DNA of 64,000 bases from Pseudoalteromonas sp. R3 (GTDB lineage: Bacteria; Pseudomonadota; Gammaproteobacteria; Enterobacterales; Alteromonadaceae): the NCBI RefSeq assembly GCF_004014715.1, contig NZ_CP034835.1, forward strand, positions 2,666,001 to 2,730,000. Direction: 5' to 3'. Below, one piece after another: positions 44,708-52,562 of this stretch. A program made the position numbers and the translations under genes. Below the pieces are notes generated by a model. That model saw nothing but the letters and a program-made list of their open reading frames with translations, was not told the DNA's origin and made no database searches. Each line of letters begins with the position of its first letter. Position 1 is the stretch's first letter.

Positions 44708-46885
44708 ATGAAACTATCTAAACTCACAGTCTTAGGCCTTGGTGTAGCGTTTGCACTCTCAGCAACTGCTTTGCAAGCTGCCACACCGTATAACTGGAAC
44801 AACACCGCACCGGTTAAAGTACCGAGTGCACAACAAAGCAATGGCAAAACCGTATTATTCGACGTCTCACATGGCGGCGTTGAAGGTAATGCCGACTGGG
44901 TTATTGACGGCGCCTTTTCTGATTTCGCCGATGCTCTGGTCGCTGAAGGTTATCGTGTTGAAGAATATCGCGGCGTCGATTTAAACAATGACGGCAAAAT
45001 TCGCTTTTTTGACGATCGCAACATCTCAACTCAGGCAAACGAAGCCATCATTACTTACGATGCCATCAAACATGCCGATGTTTTTGTGCTCGCGGAAACT
45101 AACCGTCCCTTTACCCTTTCAGAGCAACAAGCACTAGAAACCTTTATTGCAGCGGGTAAAGGCATCTTCTTTGTCGCCGACCATTATGACGCAGACCGTA
45201 ACCTAAACACCTGGGATGCCACCGAAGTCTTCAACGGCTACAACCGTTCAGATCTAAGCAAATATAATCTGGGCGGCGCCTATGGAGACTGGCGTAACCC
45301 AAAAAGTGCACAGCAAGGCTGGCTGGTAGAAAACTTTGGTATTCGGTTTCGCTTTAACGGCGTGGACTACAAACAAGGTGTCAGTGGTGTTGAGCCGGCA
45401 TCTCAGACTGAGGGCCTGACCCAGGGTGTCGCACCCATTCTCATGGCTGCTGGTGCGACTCTGGCCATCGTTGATGGTCAAAAAGCCAAAGGCCTGGTTT
45501 ACTTTGCTGAAACAGACAATCCAACTAAATGGAAATATGCCAAAGACTCTGGCCTGTATTTTGGTGGCGAGGCCGAAGGCCCTTACGTTGCCATCGCTAA
45601 GTCTGGTGCTGGTAAAGCAGCATTCATTGGTGACTCCTCCCCCATCGAAGATGCAACTCCTAAATATCGTAGACAGGACAACGGGAACACCAAAAAAACT
45701 TACCCAGGCTGGACAGATCCAGGTCACGCCTCTGTCTTATCAGTCAATATCATCAACTGGCTGGCTACACCTGAAAGCTACACCCATTTCGATGGTGCCA
45801 ATGGCCGCACACCTGGTCGTGTCACGCCCGTACCGATGACCTCAGAAGAAATGTTCGACCCCAACAATGGTCAGCCCTGGAGTAATCCAAGTAACGGCTT
45901 TAACCCATGGGATACTGATACCTACAAAGACAACTCTTTCAATGCACCGTATGGCCAGGGCCAGGTTGACCCTGATCCTGACCCGGATCCAACACCAGGC
46001 ACTGCGGTGTCTGTTGCTGACGCATTGGCGGCGACAACCGGCACTGAGTTAGTTGTTCAGGGTAAAGTAACTGACGCCGTCAATGGTATCTATGGCCTGC
46101 TACTGACAGACTTAAATAATCCGGCTGTCAGCATCAACGTAAAGTTAGAGTCCAATCAACGCGCCGACTTCAACCCGCAATTGAACCCTGAAATTCTGGG
46201 TAAAACCCTGCTGGTAACGGGCAAGCGTAACAGCTACATGGGTGAGCCTGGGATCCGTTATGTCACCGACTTGGTCATTGCGCCCAGCGCATTGTCTGTT
46301 GCTCAGGCACTGGCAACAGCACAGGGCGAAACCATCACATTAACGGGCAAAGTCAAAGCGCCACTCAATAGCATCTATGCTCTGGTTCTGTCTGACTTAT
46401 CTGACGACAGCACGACTATCAACATCAAGCTTGAATCCAGCCAGCGCGCCGAGTTCAGCCCGCAACTGAACCCAAGCATACTGGATGAGACTTTGGTGAT
46501 CACAGGTAAGCGCGACTCGTACATGAGTCAGCCTGGTATCCGTAATGTCTCTGAAATAGCCAAGGCGTCGTCTACTTCACCAGACCCGGATCCTAACCTG
46601 GATATGACGGTTAGCGAAGTACTGGCAAAAAGCAATGGTACACCCGTTGTTGTGGCTGGCACCATTACCTCAGCCATCAACAACATTTACGCCCTGGAGC
46701 TGAGCGATCCAAACGCGCCAGGTAACAAGCTGTACATCAAGCTGGAATCATCACAGCGTGCGACATACAGCCCTCAGCTGAACCCTGCTTTATTGGGTAA
46801 AAAACTGCGTGTAACTGGTGTTAAAAATGACTACATGAGCCAGCCTGGTGTACGCAATGTCACCGAACTGACTCTGTTGGATTAA
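44708..46885 (+). CDS. Secreted GATase-like protein with three DUF6359-type repeats
   Basis: About 725 residues with signal peptide (MKLSKLTVLGLGVAFALSATALQA). Residues about 40-355 look like a class I glutamine-amidotransferase-like alpha/beta domain (VLFDVSHGGVEGNADWVIDG, GKGIFFVADHYD). A DPDPDPDPTP linker leads to three units of about 90 residues (near 434, 530 and 633), each starting with xVA[DQ]AL and containing INVKLES.QRA.[FY].PQLNP and YM..PGIR; this matches the OB-like DUF6359/YhcR family. Such domains in other bacteria accompany extracellular nucleases. The protein's enzymatic activity is not known. It follows a nucleotidase gene. Confidence 0.8.
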   Translation: MKLSKLTVLGLGVAFALSATALQAATPYNWNNTAPVKVPSAQQSNGKTVLFDVSHGGVEGNADWVIDGAFSDFADALVAEGYRVEEYRGVDLNNDGKIRFFDDRNISTQANEAIITYDAIKHADVFVLAETNRPFTLSEQQALETFIAAGKGIFFVADHYDADRNLNTWDATEVFNGYNRSDLSKYNLGGAYGDWRNPKSAQQGWLVENFGIRFRFNGVDYKQGVSGVEPASQTEGLTQGVAPILMAAGATLAIVDGQKAKGLVYFAETDNPTKWKYAKDSGLYFGGEAEGPYVAIAKSGAGKAAFIGDSSPIEDATPKYRRQDNGNTKKTYPGWTDPGHASVLSVNIINWLATPESYTHFDGANGRTPGRVTPVPMTSEEMFDPNNGQPWSNPSNGFNPWDTDTYKDNSFNAPYGQGQVDPDPDPDPTPGTAVSVADALAATTGTELVVQGKVTDAVNGIYGLLLTDLNNPAVSINVKLESNQRADFNPQLNPEILGKTLLVTGKRNSYMGEPGIRYVTDLVIAPSALSVAQALATAQGETITLTGKVKAPLNSIYALVLSDLSDDSTTINIKLESSQRAEFSPQLNPSILDETLVITGKRDSYMSQPGIRNVSEIAKASSTSPDPDPNLDMTVSEVLAKSNGTPVVVAGTITSAINNIYALELSDPNAPGNKLYIKLESSQRATYSPQLNPALLGKKLRVTGVKNDYMSQPGVRNVTELTLLD

Positions 46886-46905
46886 TCCGGTAGGTTAGAA
46901 AAATA

Positions 46906-46926
46906 GGCGACGCTTTATGCGTCGCC
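46906..46926. terminator. Bidirectional hairpin
   Basis: GGCGACGC-tttat-GCGTCGCC between convergent stops at 46885 and 46934. Confidence 0.75.
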
Positions 46927-46933
46927 AATTTGA

Positions 46934-47773
46934 TTACTCATCCTCGGCAAGAGATTCAATGTCGTCAATTAAGTCTTCCAGTTCCGCAACCAGCCGTTTT
47001 TTCTGTTTTTCGCTGAGGCTTTGATACACATCCAGCAAGTATTGATGGTTGGCTTTTCGGTTGTGCTCGTTGGCCTGGTTGAGCTGCTCTGAACGGAACT
47101 CCTCTGGTGTCATCAACAAGGTAGTCAACTTTGTTTTGAACATCTCGCCGCGCTCTGGCTGAGCAAACAGAGCTCTGAGTTCTTCCTGGTAGCGACCGCG
47201 ATACTCTGACCACAGGTCATTGGTACTCACCAGTTGCTCGTACAATTGTTCAATTCGTTGTTCCTGCGAAGCAGAGAGTTTACCTATCCAGCGTTTAAGG
47301 TTTGTCTTACGTTCTTTGAGCCAACGCTTATGCTTTTTCTGCTCAGAACGCTTCGCCCTTTTTTCTGCACGTTCAGCTTGTACCTGAGCAAGCTCGTCAA
47401 ATAATTCATTCACCTGCGCTTGCGTCAGCATAGGGGCCAGTTCTACCAGATCAGGGACAACCTTGCCACGTAAACGATACCAGTGATCCAGCATCAGTGT
47501 CTGGTGATACGCAATCCGCTCCGGTGTGATCTGGTCGTTCAGGATGTCTTGCTTTAGTGTCTTCAGCTGCCCAGCGTAGCGTGTCAGCTCCTGGGTTTTG
47601 TGCCAGTCCAGCCAGGCGAGTAAACGTTCATCAAATTGTGCTTCTTGCTCATCACTTAAAGACACATAATCGTCCAGATACCAATAGCTGAGCCAGTCCG
47701 CATTTTTGTAGATAAATTTTGTTGAGCAGCCAGTCATTGTGAGCAATACCAGCACCATCAAAAACTTTCTCAT
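46934..47773 (-). CDS. DUF6279 family lipoprotein
   Basis: About 279 residues with a lipobox (LLTMTGC). The N-terminal core STKFIYKNADWLSYWYLDDY is typical of DUF6279. The middle is a charged, lysine/arginine-rich helical region (AQVQAERAEKRAKRSEQKKH) that probably forms a coiled coil. Function unknown; it is likely on the outer or inner membrane facing the periplasm. ATG 47773 places the lipobox close to the N-terminus. Confidence 0.82.
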   Translation of the reverse strand: MRKFLMVLVLLTMTGCSTKFIYKNADWLSYWYLDDYVSLSDEQEAQFDERLLAWLDWHKTQELTRYAGQLKTLKQDILNDQITPERIAYHQTLMLDHWYRLRGKVVPDLVELAPMLTQAQVNELFDELAQVQAERAEKRAKRSEQKKHKRWLKERKTNLKRWIGKLSASQEQRIEQLYEQLVSTNDLWSEYRGRYQEELRALFAQPERGEMFKTKLTTLLMTPEEFRSEQLNQANEHNRKANHQYLLDVYQSLSEKQKKRLVAELEDLIDDIESLAEDE

Positions 47774-47989
47774 TGTCGTATCCATAGTCCGTGTTATTAG
47801 TCTCTTTAGTTAATACGGAATTTGTCAAAATGTGGACTAAAAAAGTGTCTGTAAATATTTCTTACGTTACAAACTGTGCCCGATACTCAAATCTTAGAAT
47901 AAGCCGATTTTCACATAAACTGCGCTCTGCTCTGTCCGGCGTCTTGCCTGCATACTGACTCCATACCACAAATTACAAGAGGAATAGTT

Positions 47990-48574
47990 ATGAGCCACTG
48001 GAATGACGAACATGCGATCAGCTACGACGAGCAATGGGGGGAGCTGGCGTTCCACCAGCAAATTCCACAACTTGCCAAAGTGCAACCCGGTTACAACATC
48101 ATAGAGGTTGGCTGTGGCGGCGGATTTTTGAGCCTGTGCCTGGCGCAGTCTGCAGACAACGTGCGTGTCACGGCGCTTGATCCAACACCTAAAATGATCG
48201 CTTTAGCAAAAGCGCGGCAGAAAAAAGCCGGACTTTCATTTGCTCAGCTACAATTTTTTGAGGCCGGTGCTGAAGCACTGGATGTCTCCGATAATACGCA
48301 AGACTTAGTCATCGCTGCATTTTCCGTCCACCATTGGCAAAACCCGGGTTACGCAATGGGACTGGTTTTCTCTGCACTCAAATCAGGTGGGCGACTATGG
48401 TTATGTGAAGATCTCAATGCACCAGCGGAGGGAGATATGGAGGTACATTCACAACTAAAGTCCCTCGATGGTATCAAAGCCTTGCTCAAAGACAGTGGCT
48501 TTTCTCAACTATCGCACGCAGTACATAGCACTCATGAAGGGGAGTTTTTGGTTGTTGAAGCACTAAAATGTTAA
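47990..48574 (+). CDS. Class I SAM-dependent methyltransferase
   Basis: A 194-residue Rossmann methyltransferase. The SAM motif I is YNIIEVGCGGGFLSLCLAQS, motif II/III are near TALDPTPKMIALAKAR and LVIAAFSVHHW. The substrate cannot be told. It has a good ribosome site (AGAGGA) and stands alone between opposite-strand genes. Confidence 0.85.
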   Translation: MSHWNDEHAISYDEQWGELAFHQQIPQLAKVQPGYNIIEVGCGGGFLSLCLAQSADNVRVTALDPTPKMIALAKARQKKAGLSFAQLQFFEAGAEALDVSDNTQDLVIAAFSVHHWQNPGYAMGLVFSALKSGGRLWLCEDLNAPAEGDMEVHSQLKSLDGIKALLKDSGFSQLSHAVHSTHEGEFLVVEALKC

Positions 48575-48581
48575 AGCAGCA

Positions 48582-48607
48582 GGTGCCCGGTGTTTTATCC
48601 GGGCACC
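48582..48607. terminator. Bidirectional hairpin
   Basis: GGTGCCCGG-tgttttat-CCGGGCACC between the convergent methyltransferase and DUF998 genes. Confidence 0.85.
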
Positions 48608-48615
48608 ATCATTCA

Positions 48616-49221
48616 TTACGCCAACATCAAAGAAAATACACTCAACCACATAAGTTGAGTCCAGTAGGACAAACGCTGGTACAAACCTGCCCCTTGCCTG
48701 GCTTTATATGCTTTAACCAACTTGATAGTGAAAAAAATCGATGCTAATACCACTGAAACAGAGAATACACGAAACCACGGCGTGATCAGTTCAGAGTCGG
48801 GACTGATTGTGATAATAACGGGCGCAACCAGCAAAGTTAACATCACGACTGAACCGGCCGTTGAGTGGATTTGACAATGTCGGCTCGGCGTAAGTGTATA
48901 GGGGTCTTTGTCCATGGGGAAATAGCCAGCGAACCAGGTACCTATACCGTGAAACACAATCAATCCGCCCGTAATATAAAACGCGATACTCGCGTCTGGC
49001 AGTTGAGTCACATGCCAGCCAAAAATCACAAACATCACGCTCAGTGGGTAGTTATTAATCCAGGGAGACAACTTTTGTGTCGGGCTTCCCGATGCACCCA
49101 GTTCGCTGCAGAACTGATTAAAGTGATCGTAGTCAGGGTAAAATCGACCAGCAATGTACACACCGAATGTAATCCAGACGGTCGCAACCAGGCCTAATAG
49201 TGCCGAAAAGAATTCAAACAT
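48616..49221 (-). CDS. DUF998 family multi-pass membrane protein
   Basis: About 201 residues with around six hydrophobic segments (LLGLVATVWITFGVYIAG, YPLSVMFVIFGWHV, IAFYITGGLIVFHGIGTWFA, VVMLTLLVAPVIITI, VFSVSVVLASIFFTIKL, MWLSVFSLMLA). The pattern fits DUF998, an inner-membrane family of unknown role. AAGGAGG six bases before ATG 49221 fixes the start. The upstream 377 bp (49222-49598) is AT-rich and holds no gene I can support. Confidence 0.82.
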   Translation of the reverse strand: MFEFFSALLGLVATVWITFGVYIAGRFYPDYDHFNQFCSELGASGSPTQKLSPWINNYPLSVMFVIFGWHVTQLPDASIAFYITGGLIVFHGIGTWFAGYFPMDKDPYTLTPSRHCQIHSTAGSVVMLTLLVAPVIITISPDSELITPWFRVFSVSVVLASIFFTIKLVKAYKARQGAGLYQRLSYWTQLMWLSVFSLMLA

Positions 49222-49598
49222 CCGCTTCCTCCTTGGTCCAGGTAAAGCTGTAAATGACAGATATGCGCTTTTTTTATTATTCTGCACTTATTCAATATTA
49301 ATTTGTTTAAATAGTGCTAATTAAACGTACCTAAAAACGAATCATTTTGCAAAAAACTGAGTCTTCAGCCACTTTCCGTCTCTATTACATAAAATTACAA
49401 CTGAAGGACAGAACAAAAATAAAATTCATTATCAAGCATTTGAAAAAATCTTTCAAAAAAGTGCTGCGAGCAAAATTAGTAGGTGGACAAAAACCAAACA
49501 GGTAACGTATTATTAATTTTGTTCACATTTAACGATACAAAATGACAAATATGTCGTTATCTGTGAAAGGAACAAAACAATGTATGAAGGAAACTAAA

Positions 49599-49829
49599 AT
49601 GAAAAAGCTTATAGCCTTGGCTGCTGTTGCAGCCTGTTTGTTTACACTCAGTACAACAACCCATGCCCGTGGCAGCAACCCGGGAGACTTCCGCTACTAC
49701 CACTTTCAATGTCTTGACAGCAATCAAGTTCAACTGTGGTTCAAAATTTCACAGACTTACGATCCAACACTTAGTGCTGCCTGTGAAAACGATGGTGGCA
49801 GACTCAAAGTTACAAAAGTGTTCTGGTAG
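49599..49829 (+). CDS. Small secreted protein with two cysteines
   Basis: A 76-residue precursor: signal peptide MKKLIALAAVAACLFTLSTT with cleavage near HA-RG, leaving about 52 residues with Cys in FQCLDS and AACEND that could form a disulphide. No known family. GAAGG stands before ATG 49599; the longer start at 49542 would bury the signal peptide. A hairpin terminator follows. It may be a secreted peptide or small envelope protein. Confidence 0.65.
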   Translation: MKKLIALAAVAACLFTLSTTTHARGSNPGDFRYYHFQCLDSNQVQLWFKISQTYDPTLSAACENDGGRLKVTKVFW

Positions 49830-49868
49830 ACAAACACATCACGAACTGATCAATTAGTAATGATAAGT

Positions 49869-49890
49869 ATGGCCACTCTAGTGGCCATTT
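49869..49890 (+). terminator. Intrinsic terminator
   Basis: ATGGCCAC-tcta-GTGGCCAT followed by TTT, 40 bp after the small secreted protein. Confidence 0.75.
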
Positions 49891-49980
49891 TCAGCATTAC
49901 GCTTCTTTGGAGCAGGCGTCTCACCGTCGACTTTTTTATCGTAACTGCGCTCTGAATCAACATTTTTAAGGCACTATGCT

Positions 49981-50115
49981 ATGCGCCGCGACGATAGTCA
50001 AAATGACACTGCCCACACTGAAGCTAAGAGCCGTCAGAGAGCACCGAGCAGGGTCTTTTTCACTATTAGCCTGAACATCATATTACTCTTATTATTCATT
50101 TATTCTTGTGGTTAA
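49981..50115 (+). CDS. Candidate 44-residue membrane protein
   Basis: A short frame with a charged N-half (MRRDDSQNDTAHTEAKSRQR) and a C-terminal hydrophobic helix (VFFTISLNIILLLLFIYSC). AAGG lies nine bases before the ATG. It is too short to recognise, and no homology can be claimed. The clean hydrophilic/hydrophobic split is the main reason to list it. Confidence 0.4.
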   Translation: MRRDDSQNDTAHTEAKSRQRAPSRVFFTISLNIILLLLFIYSCG

Positions 50116-50128
50116 TAACATACACGCT

Positions 50129-50431
50129 TCAATTATGCTTCTCATAACCAGAAATAATGCTGGTATGCGCAACAGATGCCTCAAAATACCGTGCCTTTAC
50201 TTCTAGATAATCCGGGTCAGAGAAAAACTCATCCGCGACTTCTTTGCTTGGAAAGTAAATGGTAAAAACTCTGTTGATAGGTTTATCTGTCTCTGACTTA
50301 AGTACTTCACTGACGATAAAATCGAATCCAAACCCTCCCCGATATCTGACTAGAATAGGCATCATCGCAGCACGGTACTGGCTGTAAACCTCATCATCAG
50401 ATACTTCTAACCCGACCAAATATTCATACAT
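50129..50431 (-). CDS. DUF1330 family protein
   Basis: About 100 residues of a ferredoxin-like (dimeric alpha/beta barrel) fold: YEYLVGLEVSDDEVYSQYRA, RYRGGFGFDF and VFTIYFPSKEVADEFFSDPDY fit DUF1330. Function unknown. AAGGA eight bases before ATG 50431 supports that start over ATG 50437. It is immediately downstream of the esterase gene (9-bp gap), so the two are probably co-transcribed. Confidence 0.78.
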   Translation of the reverse strand: MYEYLVGLEVSDDEVYSQYRAAMMPILVRYRGGFGFDFIVSEVLKSETDKPINRVFTIYFPSKEVADEFFSDPDYLEVKARYFEASVAHTSIISGYEKHN

Positions 50432-50446
50432 AATCATATTCCTTGT

Positions 50447-51250
50447 TCATAAGCGTTTCTGCTGTTGGTACTGATACAAGCCTTTTAACGCATTATATAA
50501 GCCCACAGCCAGTGTAAAATCGTGCGGCTCATCATCAAACTCATCTAACTGCAGTCGTGAGTCTAAATGACGATTTCTTAGTATTGCTTGTGCCAGAGAG
50601 TCATAGACCTCACGCATTTCACCGCCTTCACTTCCTATGCTCATATAGAGATAACTTTGCACCCGTCTTTTTGAAGAAACATATTTCTTTGTTGCTTCAG
50701 CTGTTTCACGAGCTCCCCACCAAACAGCGGGACTAAATGCAAAATAGCTTTGAAATAGTGCTGGTCGAGAGTGAAAGCTATGGATCACCAATAGGCCCGC
50801 GATAGAGTGTCCGGCAAGCGAGTTGAATTGATCCGTGCGGTATTTTTTAGCGATAGCTGGCATGAGCTCTTTTTCAATGAAGTCTAAAAAAGCATCTCCC
50901 CCCCCACCTTCACCAACAGGTCCTCTCGGGTCATGATTCACAGTTGGTGCAAAATCCCTCAAGCGATTTTGACTGGTTATACCAACAATTATGTGTTCGT
51001 GAGATCCATTTGATGCGTGCAGCCTTTGCATCATGCCGTGTACTAATTCACCATTCAGTTCACCATCAAGCAAGTAAAGCACGGGATATCTTTTGCTCGG
51101 ATGTGAGGAATATGAAGCGGGTAATGCAACCGTGATCTTAGGTGCTTCCACAAGGTACTTCGACTTGGGCATTTCCATAGCGTTAAAACTAGCGGCATTA
51201 GTCACAGATGACATTAAAACAAGCAGTATGACAATACTCACTCTCAACAT
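50447..51250 (-). CDS. Exported esterase D-like alpha/beta hydrolase
   Basis: About 267 residues with signal peptide (LRVSIVILLVLMSSVTNA). The nucleophile elbow GHSIAGL, an upstream VLYLLDGELNGELVHGMM and the C-terminal His in EFDDEPHDFTLA fit the esterase D / IroE group, which hydrolyses acyl esters or siderophores. AAGGAG before ATG 51250 sets the start. It is followed by the DUF1330 gene. Confidence 0.85.
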   Translation of the reverse strand: MLRVSIVILLVLMSSVTNAASFNAMEMPKSKYLVEAPKITVALPASYSSHPSKRYPVLYLLDGELNGELVHGMMQRLHASNGSHEHIIVGITSQNRLRDFAPTVNHDPRGPVGEGGGGDAFLDFIEKELMPAIAKKYRTDQFNSLAGHSIAGLLVIHSFHSRPALFQSYFAFSPAVWWGARETAEATKKYVSSKRRVQSYLYMSIGSEGGEMREVYDSLAQAILRNRHLDSRLQLDEFDDEPHDFTLAVGLYNALKGLYQYQQQKRL

Positions 51251-51499
51251 ATAAAACTCCTTTTGCGACTGAGTTCCGTCACAACACATAATCTAAACTT
51301 TTAATTCGAGCCGAAACACTACTCACTCTCGGCCTGAACTGCTTTTAAAAATCTATTAGAGCCACTTTTTTCATGCGTTACAAGTTGTTATGGTACTTAC
51401 GATACCAAGTTTGCCGTACTTATGGGTAAATCAGGGATTGTCGCCGTCACTGCAATCTGGCTATTTTGTAACTCAAAGCGCGGCCAATAAACCGTATCT

Positions 51500-52081
51500 C
51501 TACTTTTTCAGCACACTCTTGCGACTAGCCCTGGTCAAATAAGCCGCGCCCAGCCCGCTGATAAAACCAAAGATATGGCTCGAGCTGCTGGTCTGAGCAG
51601 AGAAATCGAACAAAGTCGCTAAAAAGCTGATGTTGGCATAATAGGTGAGCACCAGTAAGGCAATAAAACTGAGCACGGCCAGTACGTTGCGATTAAACAA
51701 TGCGGCACCAAGCAACAGACCAAAATATCCCATGACCAGACCGGATGCGCCAATGTGATTGCCTGAGCCGGCAAACAGCCAGACGAGTGCCCCCGTGGCA
51801 ACAATAATTAACACGCTTGCCCTTTTGAACTTGGGCATTCTTGCCGCCAGATAGCCACTTATAGCCAGGCCCAGCAAATTGCTTATTAAGTGACCCCAGC
51901 TGCCATGCACAAAAGGAGCGGTGATGATACCACTCAGATAGTATTCATTATGTGGGATGATGCCAAATCGACCCACCGGCAAACCAACCAAGCTCCCCAA
52001 CAGCTGTACTAAAACCATCACTGCCATTGCATATAAAACCAGCTTAAAATTGGGTGGAAAAACCAGCGCACGCGTACTCAT
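51500..52081 (-). CDS. Rhomboid family intramembrane serine protease
   Basis: About 193 residues with six membrane segments. The catalytic Ser is in GASGLVMG and the His in SSSSHIFGFISGL, with the upstream HGSWGHLISNLLGL forming the conserved rhomboid helix. It cleaves membrane-tethered proteins within the bilayer. The longer frame from 52141 is less likely because ATG 52081 starts just before the first helix. It lies downstream of ybaB, where recR would normally follow. Confidence 0.9.
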   Translation of the reverse strand: MSTRALVFPPNFKLVLYAMAVMVLVQLLGSLVGLPVGRFGIIPHNEYYLSGIITAPFVHGSWGHLISNLLGLAISGYLAARMPKFKRASVLIIVATGALVWLFAGSGNHIGASGLVMGYFGLLLGAALFNRNVLAVLSFIALLVLTYYANISFLATLFDFSAQTSSSSHIFGFISGLGAAYLTRASRKSVLKK

Positions 52082-52126
52082 ATATTTCCCTATGACTTTC
52101 TGTTGAAAGTTGTCATATTTTAAGCA

Positions 52127-52156
52127 AAAAAATAGCGCCAAATGGCGCTATTTTTC
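52127..52156. terminator. Hairpin between ybaB and the rhomboid gene
   Basis: AAATAGCGCC-aaat-GGCGCTATTT with A and T runs on both sides, just after the ybaB stop. Confidence 0.85.
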
Positions 52157-52168
52157 TTTAATTTTCAA

Positions 52169-52495
52169 TTAGAAAGGCATCTTGAAGCCCGGGGGCATCT
52201 GCATACCACCTGTGACATCTGCCATACGCTTTTGTGATTCTTCACCTACACGACGTACAGCATCATTCACTGCCGCTGCGAGCAAGTCTTCGATCATGTC
52301 TTTGTCGTCTTCCATGAGGCTTTCGTCGATCTCTACGCGGCGCACATTGTGGCTACCCAGCATAGTGACTTTAACCAGACCTGCGCCTGCTTCACCAACG
52401 ACTTCGAGGCTTTTAATCTCTTCCTGGGCTTTTTCCATGCGCTCTTGCATTTGCTGCGCCTGCTTCATGATATTGCCCATTCCACCTTTAAACAT
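52169..52495 (-). CDS. ybaB: YbaB/EbfC nucleoid-associated protein
   Basis: A 108-residue protein matching YbaB/EbfC in length and sequence: [20 protein letters not shown], then [18 protein letters not shown] pattern ([19 protein letters not shown]) and [20 protein letters not shown] [20 protein letters not shown]. It binds DNA as a dimer. It lies directly after dnaX as in E. coli, but recR is missing downstream. Confidence 0.94.
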   Translation of the reverse strand: MFKGGMGNIMKQAQQMQERMEKAQEEIKSLEVVGEAGAGLVKVTMLGSHNVRRVEIDESLMEDDKDMIEDLLAAAVNDAVRRVGEESQKRMADVTGGMQMPPGFKMPF

Positions 52496-52562
52496 AGTCT
52501 GCTCTCTTACACTTCAAAAATTAAAACTCTATGGGATACAAGATAAGGGCTTACTTGCCTAA

